Assembly: GCA_021785095.1 (NCBI GenBank)
Contig: JAJYGM010000655.1
Span: 1-19,873 of the forward strand
From: Actinomycetes bacterium
GTDB taxonomy: Bacteria; Actinomycetota; Acidimicrobiia; Acidimicrobiales; Bog-793
DNA: 19,873 bases
Direction: 5' to 3'
Part shown: in pieces, positions 8,841 through 14,476 of the stretch
How the letters are laid out: the number at the start of each line of letters is the position of its first letter
Position numbering within the stretch: the first letter of the stretch is position 1
Translations under genes and position numbers: made by a program
Notes under the pieces: model-generated
Told to the model about the DNA's origin: nothing
The model's database searches: none
What the model saw: the letters and a program-made list of their open reading frames with translations, nothing else

Positions 8841-10198
8841 GACACTCTCTGCACGCACGGTCTCGACCCCGTAATCGGCGCGCCCCATGGCTGCTCGTCC
8901 TCGTCGTCGCGACGGCGGTGATGGCGGCCTTCTTGCCGACGATCTCCTCGAGCGCGGGCCATCGGGGACCGCGACCCGACCTGCAGCTGCTCGGCTCGTC
9001 TGGCACGACTTCGACGACGACTTCGACGTCGACGACCACGACGACGACGACGGTGCCGTCGGGAGGGAGCACGCCTCCTCCAGTGCCGTCCAACTTCACC
9101 ACGCAGTTGGACAACTACTACGGAGCGCTCTACAACGTAGTCACCTCGGTACCTGGAGCCTCCTCGGCATCCTCCGACCTGGCGAGCCCGTCCTCCTTCT
9201 CGAGCCAGGTCGCCGACATGACGCCCACAGAGCTATCGGACTACTACTCGGCCGCCTCTCAGTACGAGAACTTCTCGGGGCAGATGCCGACGCTGCAGCA
9301 GATCTCGAGCGACGCCGCGAATGCTGCCACTGCGCTTCGGGTGCACATGAAAGTTCGACCGACTCGTGTGGCTCGCCGCTCCTCCCCGGCTGTGGTGACC
9401 CACCAGGCCGGTAGCGAGGTCGTCGCCCAGTCGCTCACCGTCATACCGCCGACCGAGCCGACAACCGGAAGCTGGGCAGGCGATGTCTCCGGGCTCTCGC
9501 TCACCTACCAGGCCACCTGCCCGGCGGGCGCTCCGACGAACAACGACCCGTACGGCAACTACGACATCTTCGCCCTGAACGAGGGACTCGCGGCCGCTCT
9601 CGCGGTCTTCAACGTGCTCGGTGCCGGCAACCCGCTCTTCGACCTCCCCCTGGTCGGTCCCGGGATCCAGCTCGGCTTCGCCATTGCGGCGGCAGTCGCC
9701 GCTGCCGTCGTGCTGGCGCTGCAGATCGCCCACGACACGCTCGCCTGGGTGCAAGGTGTGGCGACTGACTGCCAGAGTCTCGATATCCAGCAATTGACCC
9801 TTGATGAGGACAACAACGCCTTCCAGGCCTATCAGTTGCTCACCGGCGTGGCTGCAACGGCGAACGAGGTCGACACCAACATCGCCAACCTGACCAACCA
9901 GCAGGCAAGAGAACAGGCGAACCTGACGACGCTGCAGATCGAGGAGGCTCTCTCGGCGCCGACAGGGTCGGTCCCGGAGGCGCAGATGGAGCTGCCAGCG
10001 CCCGAGGGGCTGCTCACCTCGACGCCAGGAGTAGAGGAGGTCGTCGTCAACACGGTGACCGCGATGTCCAACGCCGGTCAGCTCACCTCGGGCAACGCCA
10101 CTCGGTACCTCGGACTCGCCGAGCAGGCACAGTCGGCCGGCGAGTACAAGCTCGCTTTCAGCTACTACCAGCTCGCCTACCAGGCAGCCTCGAGCTAG
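8837..10198 (+). CDS. Membrane-anchored surface protein, paralogue B (453 aa)
   Basis: This is a paralogue of the preceding gene with no family that I recognise. The N-terminus (MRHSLHARSRPRNRRAPW) is basic and followed by a hydrophobic segment at about 17-34, so it is either a signal anchor or an uncleaved signal peptide. A Thr/Ser linker at about 57-80 leads into an extracytoplasmic domain. Shared with the paralogue are SLTVIP (199-204), C228, C312, a long Ala/Val/Leu hydrophobic stretch at about 277-296 between them, FQAYQLLTGVAATANEVDTN, MELP and the C-terminal GEYKLAFSYYQLAYQAAS. The hydrophobic stretch could be a second membrane segment or a buried helix. The start lies in an ATGA overlap with an aggcgg seven bases upstream. 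This is the last gene of the + strand run; a hairpin follows about 50 bases later. Confidence 0.85.
   Translation: MRHSLHARSRPRNRRAPWLLVLVVATAVMAAFLPTISSSAGHRGPRPDLQLLGSSGTTSTTTSTSTTTTTTTVPSGGSTPPPVPSNFTTQLDNYYGALYNVVTSVPGASSASSDLASPSSFSSQVADMTPTELSDYYSAASQYENFSGQMPTLQQISSDAANAATALRVHMKVRPTRVARRSSPAVVTHQAGSEVVAQSLTVIPPTEPTTGSWAGDVSGLSLTYQATCPAGAPTNNDPYGNYDIFALNEGLAAALAVFNVLGAGNPLFDLPLVGPGIQLGFAIAAAVAAAVVLALQIAHDTLAWVQGVATDCQSLDIQQLTLDEDNNAFQAYQLLTGVAATANEVDTNIANLTNQQAREQANLTTLQIEEALSAPTGSVPEAQMELPAPEGLLTSTPGVEEVVVNTVTAMSNAGQLTSGNATRYLGLAEQAQSAGEYKLAFSYYQLAYQAASS
9004..9053 (+). repeat. acg/tcg triplet-rich tract coding a Thr/Ser linker
   Basis: Alternating acg, act and tcg codons over about 50 bases encode the run TTSTTTSTSTTTTTTT. 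Such tracts expand and shrink by slippage and typically code flexible, often O-glycosylated linkers of exported actinobacterial proteins. Glycosylation is inferred, not seen. Confidence 0.6.
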
Positions 10199-10247
10199 GC
10201 GCCGGCGGCGAGGCAGTCCCAGCCTGGTTCCTCGTCAGAACCGTCCG

Positions 10248-10267
10248 AAAGCCTTCGGCGAGGCTTT
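10248..10267. terminator. Hairpin between converging operons (likely bidirectional terminator)
   Basis: AAAGCCT at 10248-10254 and AGGCTTT at 10261-10267 pair perfectly around a 6-base loop (tcggcg). The stem begins with AAA and ends with TTT, so it would give a short U-run on either strand. It lies about 50 bases after the + strand stop and about 45 bases after the - strand stop. The U-tract is short, so termination strength is uncertain. Confidence 0.6.
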
Positions 10268-10286
10268 GGCCAGGTACTGGTCAGGT

Positions 10287-10316
10287 CCGGCTCGGGCCGG
10301 CTCGGGTCGGCTCAGG
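10287..10316. repeat. Three tandem copies of a 10-bp unit
   Basis: ccggctcggg at 10287-10296 and 10297-10306 is followed by a changed copy tcggctcagg at 10307-10316. The last copy includes the stop codon region of the - strand gene ending at 10312, so this tract may have arisen by slippage at the end of that gene. Confidence 0.6.
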
Positions 10317-10881
10317 GATGCTTCGACCGAGATAGGACGCCCGCCTCAGCGGTGAAGGCGTGGACGAAGGTGGTCGAGGTTCTCGTGAAGCGCGCGACGG
10401 CCGCTTGGAACTTCGCGAGGTCGAGGCGGGGCCAGTGGGCGAGACCGATCGTGGCAATCGAGCTGACCGAGCGAGCGAGTGCCGACAAGTCGTGATCGAG
10501 CGCGGGATCGGCGAAGTCCGCCAGGCGACGGAGCAGGAGCGCGTCTGCCGCTAGGCGCCTCAAGTCCGATCGGCCCGCGGTCTCGTTGTTCTTGCTCAGG
10601 TCGGCACCGGTCCGGACGTAGTCGCGATCGAGAGCTGCGAGGGCTGGCCGCACCCTCGCCGACCAAGCTTTCCAGGCCCTCTCCGTGACCACCTGTGTCC
10701 GCGGGCGAGACGGACTGGAGCCGGCCAGACCGAATGCGAGACCTAGGGCGAGTCCGACGCATGCCACGACCGCCGCCAGCGCCAGCAGGGCGCGGGAGCG
10801 GCGCCGTCGGAGCGCCAGCCTCTTTTGGCGCTCCCGCGCGGCGGAGCGGCGCGGCCGGGTCGAGGGATCGTTGTCGGTCAC
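10312..10881 (-). CDS. Small single-pass membrane protein of unknown function (189 aa)
   Basis: I do not recognise the family. The N-terminal 30 residues are very basic (RRSAARERQKRLALRRRRSR), followed by a hydrophobic segment at about 31-52 (ALLALAAVVACVGLALGLAF), then about 135 residues outside the membrane that look helical (Leu/Ala/Arg/Asp-rich with regular heptad-like spacing). This is an N-in, C-out layout. I chose the GTG at 10881, 34 bases after the stop of the methyltransferase-glycosyltransferase; the longer reading to 10992 overlaps that gene by 77 bases and adds only low-complexity Arg/Pro. A GTG at 10899 is also possible. It is the last gene of the glycan cluster and may be a membrane accessory of it, which is inference from position. 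The ribosome binding site is weak. Confidence 0.65.
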   Translation of the reverse strand: MTDNDPSTRPRRSAARERQKRLALRRRRSRALLALAAVVACVGLALGLAFGLAGSSPSRPRTQVVTERAWKAWSARVRPALAALDRDYVRTGADLSKNNETAGRSDLRRLAADALLLRRLADFADPALDHDLSALARSVSSIATIGLAHWPRLDLAKFQAAVARFTRTSTTFVHAFTAEAGVLSRSKHP

Positions 10882-10915
10882 GCCGTCGTGGCGGTGCACC
10901 GCGCGGGGAGGCGAG

Positions 10916-12826
10916 TCACCGGGGCTCCTCCGGGCGGATCTTGGGCGCCGCCGGCGCGGATCGCTCCGCGCCCCGCCGCAGGCGGTTGACAACCGACCGA
11001 GCCGGAGCCGTGAGTCGCCAGAATTCCGAGCTGAGAAGCTCGTCTCGGGCGCGCTCGGCGGCTCGAAGAGCTGGCTCCAGGTCTGCCACCCTCTTCCGGA
11101 GGCCTTCGAGCTCCCTGACTAGCGACTCGGTCTCCAGAGGAGATCCAATCCGCAGCACGCTCGCCGGGTCCCCACCTCCTACGAGCTGTGTCAGCACAGA
11201 TGCCGTACGCGCCGGGAGCAGGATGGGCTTGGCGTCGAGGTTACGGATCATGCGGTCGTGTGCCTCTCGCCACGCGGCGTCGCCGGGAGCGGCCGTGGTC
11301 GTGCCGGAGTCGTCCCAGCGTTGGTAGATCGAGGTGATCCGGCCGGTGTCCTCGACGCCCACCACGAGGGCCGCTCGGAGCAGCATCTCCCAGTCCTCGC
11401 ACACCGAGAGTGTGTCGTCGAAGCGCAGGCCGAGCTCGGTGTGGAGCGCCCTCGGCATGGCGAAGCTCGTGATCGGCGTCTGGTTCGCGACGAGGTGGGT
11501 GAGGAGATCGAAGCTCCCTGCGAACTCCCGTGTGAGCCCTGTCAGAGTGACCGGCACGGGGCCCATCGCCGATTCGCCCGGTTCGGGCCGGCGGATGTGG
11601 CGGGCATAGCAGCTTGCCCTCGCGACCTTGCCCGGGGCCCGTTCGGCGGCGCCGAGGAAAGTCTCGGCCCAGTCGGCGGTGACGAGATCGTCGTCGTCCA
11701 GAAAGGCGACGTAGCGCCCGGAAGCGAGCTCGAGCCCACGGTTGAGCGGTGTGGCACGACCTCTACCGTGGACCGGTACGACGGTCACCCGGCTCGCGAA
11801 GGCCGCGTCGAAACTCGTCACGGTGCCGCCGACCCTCTCGAGAGCGGTTGGGTCATCGCTGTGAACGAGTACCACGACCTCGAGGTTCTCCACGGTTTGA
11901 GCGGCGAGACACGTGAGAGCTTCTTCCAGCATCGAATCCCGGTTGCCCTGGGTCCGGAGCAGCACCGAGAGGTCTCGCGGAACGAGAGCTGCTTCGAGAC
12001 CGGCCGTGCCCAAAGGGCTTGCGTCCCCGAGCGGCGCGACGGGAGCCTGCAGCTCGAAGGCGCGGACGAATTGGTTGACGCTCAGGTTCGGTGCTGCATG
12101 GGAGCGCAGCTCTCTCAGGTGATCGTGGACGACGCCGCCTTCGACCAGAAACGGGTGGTCGAGCGGAAACCACTGGTCGGAGTGCTCGAGGATCACGTCG
12201 TCGCGGCCGCACTCGGTCCAGCCGAAGGCGGCGAGGTCTCGACAGAGGCGACGCTCGGTGAAGAACTGCAGGTGCGTCCGGTCGAGGAGCCCGGTCTCGG
12301 TCATGTCGAAGCGACCGGCGAGCAGCTTGGCCGCAAGGTCGAAGTGCGTCACGTTCGGGATGCTGGCAACCAGCAGCGGATGGCGGCCGTGCTGCGCCAC
12401 GCGACGGGCGAACGAGGCTGCCTCGTCGAGGAGGAGCGCCGGCTCTGCGAGGTGCTCGAGGACGTCCAACAGGAGAACCGCGCCGACGGGCCGCCGCCCG
12501 ATGAGATCGGCGAGTCGAGCACCGAGCCTCTCTGACGGAGATAGGTCGAAAAGGTGGCCTTCGAATCCGCGCGACCGAAGGTCTGCGATCGCCTCCTCGT
12601 CGCGGTCCACCCCGACGTACGCGCGGCCTTGTGCCTGCAGCGCCTCGGCGATGGCTGCGTATCCGCAGCCGAGGTCGAGCACAAGGCCGGGCGGTGCGAG
12701 GCGTTCGACGAGGCCGGCCGCACGGCCGTACGGTCCCTCGAGGGAGAAACGGAAGTGATACCGCCCCGAACCCTCCCTCACCTGCGGCCGCTCGTCGCGG
12801 TCCGGTTCAGAAGCGATGCCCGGCAT
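10916..12826 (-). CDS. Methyltransferase-GT2 glycosyltransferase fusion with C-terminal coiled coil (636 aa)
   Basis: Two catalytic domains lie in one chain. Residues about 30-215 form an SAM-dependent class I methyltransferase: motif I VLDLGCG at 49-55, VGVDRD at 71-76 and LLLDVLEHL at 118-126. Residues about 284-510 form a family 2 glycosyltransferase: LSVLLRTQ at the start, LNRGLELASGRYVAFLDDDD with the DXD-like acidic run at 377-380, and CEDWEMLLRAA at 476-486. A predicted coiled coil at 567-600 leads to SEFWRLTAPARSVVNRLRR, an ending I know from glycan-chain assembly transferases. It likely modifies and extends an envelope polysaccharide at the inner face of the membrane; the sugar cannot be read from sequence. 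I start it at the ATG at 12826, preceded by gaggcgg; the frame continues to 13069 but that part overlaps the previous gene and is low-complexity. It overlaps the upstream GT stop by 20 bases. Confidence 0.88.
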   Translation of the reverse strand: MPGIASEPDRDERPQVREGSGRYHFRFSLEGPYGRAAGLVERLAPPGLVLDLGCGYAAIAEALQAQGRAYVGVDRDEEAIADLRSRGFEGHLFDLSPSERLGARLADLIGRRPVGAVLLLDVLEHLAEPALLLDEAASFARRVAQHGRHPLLVASIPNVTHFDLAAKLLAGRFDMTETGLLDRTHLQFFTERRLCRDLAAFGWTECGRDDVILEHSDQWFPLDHPFLVEGGVVHDHLRELRSHAAPNLSVNQFVRAFELQAPVAPLGDASPLGTAGLEAALVPRDLSVLLRTQGNRDSMLEEALTCLAAQTVENLEVVVLVHSDDPTALERVGGTVTSFDAAFASRVTVVPVHGRGRATPLNRGLELASGRYVAFLDDDDLVTADWAETFLGAAERAPGKVARASCYARHIRRPEPGESAMGPVPVTLTGLTREFAGSFDLLTHLVANQTPITSFAMPRALHTELGLRFDDTLSVCEDWEMLLRAALVVGVEDTGRITSIYQRWDDSGTTTAAPGDAAWREAHDRMIRNLDAKPILLPARTASVLTQLVGGGDPASVLRIGSPLETESLVRELEGLRKRVADLEPALRAAERARDELLSSEFWRLTAPARSVVNRLRRGAERSAPAAPKIRPEEPR

Positions 12827-13739
12827 AGTCCGCCTCGTGGAACGACGCCACCGACCCCACCTCAAAGGCGGTCGAGCCGAGGGCCTCGCGGTAGGTGGGC
12901 GGCAGCTCCGACTGCTCCTTACGTTCGACGAAATCCCGTGTCGCTCGTCGCTGCAGCGAGCTCTCTGCTGTCTCGGCCCATCCGATCCATCTCGAGATGA
13001 CGTCGTCGCGTTCGGCGCGGTGTGCGAGGACGAACCGCGCCCACATCGAGTGGTACTCCTCCTCGGCACTCGGGTGGGGGAAGCCGTTCTCGACCGGACG
13101 TTTGTCGTGGAAGACGGCAGCCCTCGGGACGTGTACGACCCGACTACCGCTCAGCCGGACGCGCCACGACAAGTCCACGTCGTCTCCGTGGAGGAAGAAC
13201 GCCTCCTCGAAGCCGCCGAGCCGCTCGAACAACGAAGTCCGCACCGCCATGAGGCATCCGCTCGCCCACGGGGTGTCGCCGGACGCGCGGTCGAACGGCT
13301 TCGGATGCTCGAGCGGGATCTGGCGCGCCTCGGCGATCCCAACGGTGTCGTCGGAGAACGCGGACACGAGGGCAGCGAGGCAGCGCGGAGCGAGATAGGT
13401 GTCGGGATTGATCGTCAAGACCAGCTCGTTGCCGGCCGGACATGGGAGGGCAGCCAGTGCATTGTGCCCGCGGCCGTGCCCGAGGTTCTCCCCGAACGAG
13501 AGGTGCTCGAGTGCTATGCCTGCGCCGGCGGCAAGGCCGCGCAGCGCGACGAGGGGTCCCTCTGGGAGCGTCGCGTCTGGTCCGTCCCGCCCACCGCAAT
13601 CACCGATCGCGATCGCGACGGGGACATCCCCGACGTGGTCCCTCAGGTTGCGCACGCCCGCGACGAGCGAGCCGATGAGCCTCGCCAGAGCCGCCGTGTC
13701 GTGGTCGTACAGGACGATCTGGGCCCGGAGCCCCTTCAT
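12807..13739 (-). CDS. GT2 family glycosyltransferase (rhamnosyltransferase-like, 310 aa)
   Basis: This is a GT-A fold family 2 transferase that would add a sugar from a nucleotide donor to an envelope glycan. Seen motifs: N-terminal strand LRAQIVLYDHD, FGENLGHGRGHN at 82-93, the metal site INPDTYL at 110-116 (N-P-D in place of DXD, common in rhamnosyltransferase-like members), WASGCLMAVR at 158-167, and FLHGDDVDLSWRVRLSG at 182-198 containing the likely catalytic acid. Length is normal for a single-domain member. The rhamnose-type label rests on the NPD and GDDVDLSWR motifs only. There is no clear ribosome binding site before the ATG at 13739. Either it is translated leaderless from the TATGAT element 8 bases upstream, or it is coupled to the small ORF that ends in an ATGA overlap with it. 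It is the first clear gene of the - strand glycan cluster. Confidence 0.85.
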   Translation of the reverse strand: MKGLRAQIVLYDHDTAALARLIGSLVAGVRNLRDHVGDVPVAIAIGDCGGRDGPDATLPEGPLVALRGLAAGAGIALEHLSFGENLGHGRGHNALAALPCPAGNELVLTINPDTYLAPRCLAALVSAFSDDTVGIAEARQIPLEHPKPFDRASGDTPWASGCLMAVRTSLFERLGGFEEAFFLHGDDVDLSWRVRLSGSRVVHVPRAAVFHDKRPVENGFPHPSAEEEYHSMWARFVLAHRAERDDVISRWIGWAETAESSLQRRATRDFVERKEQSELPPTYREALGSTAFEVGSVASFHEADYAGHRF

Positions 13740-13867
13740 CGAGCAGGATCATACTTGTGCGGGCCGCCCGCGACCCGACGGACGTGGGCATCCGCGATGA
13801 GGGCAGCGGTCACGCATTTCACCGCAGCCATCGATATGCACCGCTGAATGCGGGCGCCGTTCTTCAT
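13736..13867 (-). CDS. Possible 43-residue small protein preceding the GT2 gene
   Basis: An ORF too short for usual callers starts at the ATG at 13867 (MKNGARIQRCISMAAVKCVT...) and ends in HKYDPAR, with its TGA overlapping the GT2 ATG as ATGA. A purine-rich gagggtgagcgag precedes the ATG. Third codon positions are mostly G or C, as in real genes nearby. It has two cysteines and no membrane segment or family that I recognise. Against it: the frame is open by chance over tens of codons in such GC-rich DNA, and the competing reading is a leaderless promoter in the same bases. An internal ATG would give a 31-residue version. Confidence 0.35.
   Translation of the reverse strand: MKNGARIQRCISMAAVKCVTAALIADAHVRRVAGGPHKYDPAR
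13748..13753 (-). promoter_or_regulatory. Candidate -10 element for leaderless transcription of the GT2 gene
   Basis: On the - strand TATGAT differs from the TATAAT consensus by one base and ends 8 bases before the ATG at 13739, placing the predicted transcript start at or near the A of that ATG. No good -35 is seen 16-18 bases upstream. Leaderless mRNAs with only a -10 are common in actinobacteria. It stands out in an AT-poor region. Confidence 0.4.
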
Positions 13868-13919
13868 CTCGCTCACCCTCGTCGAGTGGGGCAAGATCCT
13901 CGGCCAAGAGCGCCGCTCA

Positions 13920-13940
13920 CCCCTGGCTCATAGACAGGGG
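13920..13940. other. Short inverted repeat in the divergent intergenic region
   Basis: CCCCTG at 13920-13925 and CAGGGG at 13935-13940 pair around 9 bases. It lies between the - strand glycan genes and the + strand VOC gene, so an operator is conceivable; a 6-bp stem in such GC-rich DNA could also be chance. The rest of 13868-14018 shows no gene I can support. Confidence 0.25.
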
Positions 13941-14006
13941 ATGACGAGGTTCCTCGCGCGCGAGTGGGGTCGGGTCACGGCCTGTCCTCTGCCAGGTTCA
14001 CCGCGC

Positions 14007-14012
14007 TACGGT
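14007..14012 (+). promoter_or_regulatory. Candidate -10 element for the VOC gene
   Basis: TACGGT fits the actinobacterial TANNNT -10 pattern and ends 6 bases before the ATG at 14019, again the spacing of a leaderless transcript. There is no ribosome binding site in between. A weak -35 (ctgtcc) may lie 17 bases upstream. Confidence 0.35.
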
Positions 14013-14018
14013 CGCCCG

Positions 14019-14429
14019 ATGGCCAGTCTCTCCGCCTTCAAACCGGTCCTGGATCTCGTCGTCATCGACTGTCCCGATGCGCTCGTGCTGAGTCGCTTCT
14101 ACTCGGAGCTGCTCGGGTGGCCGTTCGAGGACGGAGCGAGCAGTGACTGGGTCACCCTCGTCCCGCCAGAGAGCGGCGTCTCCTCTGAGAACCCCAACGG
14201 CCGTACGAGCCTGGCCTTCCAGCGCATCGAGGACTGGGTCACCCCCACTTGGCCCGGAGGCAGCCACCCTCAGCAGTTCCATCTCGACTTCGCCGTCGGT
14301 GACATCGAGGCTGCCGAGCGGGCGGTGCTGGCTCTTGGGGCCAGGCGTCATGACCATCAACCCTCGGAGGACGGCGGGTTCCGCGTGTACGTCGACCCAG
14401 CCGGTCATCCGTTCTGCCTCATCCGGTGA
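14019..14429 (+). CDS. VOC family (glyoxalase/bleomycin-resistance fold) protein (136 aa)
   Basis: The length and the pattern of two beta-alpha-beta-beta-beta modules fit the small single-chain VOC proteins close to Glyoxalase_6. Seen: LDLVVIDCPDALVLSRFYSE in the first module with GWPFEDG after it, QQFHLDFAVGDIEAAERAVL in the second, and the closing DPAGHPFCLIR typical of this group. Such proteins bind a metal or small ligand, and many have no assigned substrate. The His in QFHLDF and residues near the end may be metal ligands; I cannot confirm a full set. I start it at the ATG at 14019, where similarity begins; the frame is open back to 13848 but that part has no family features. It is a single gene, converging on the cyclase gene with a 47-base gap in which I see no clear terminator. 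Confidence 0.85.
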   Translation: MASLSAFKPVLDLVVIDCPDALVLSRFYSELLGWPFEDGASSDWVTLVPPESGVSSENPNGRTSLAFQRIEDWVTPTWPGGSHPQQFHLDFAVGDIEAAERAVLALGARRHDHQPSEDGGFRVYVDPAGHPFCLIR

Positions 14430-14476
14430 CGACAGAGCTGCGGCGGTTGCGCCAGGAGAGATCCCTGCCCTCGCGA

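Noticed and set aside
8887..9414. 175-codon + frame with an Asp/His-rich stretch near 9000
   Set aside because: The acidic run is the Thr-linker triplet repeat read in another frame.
12827..13069. N-terminal extension of the methyltransferase-glycosyltransferase by 81 residues
   Set aside because: It is Arg/Ser-rich, overlaps the upstream GT2 gene by over 240 bases and precedes a good ATG with gaggcgg upstream.
11258..13847. Long + strand reading frames (425 and 343 codons) opposite the two glycosyltransferase genes
   Set aside because: They show no family motifs and are Arg/Glu/Val-rich shadows; the - strand frames carry complete methyltransferase and GT2 motifs.
13848..14018. Upstream in-frame extension of the VOC protein by 57 residues
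   Set aside because: No ribosome binding site precedes the ATG at 13848 and the added residues show no VOC-fold pattern; the family match starts at 14019.
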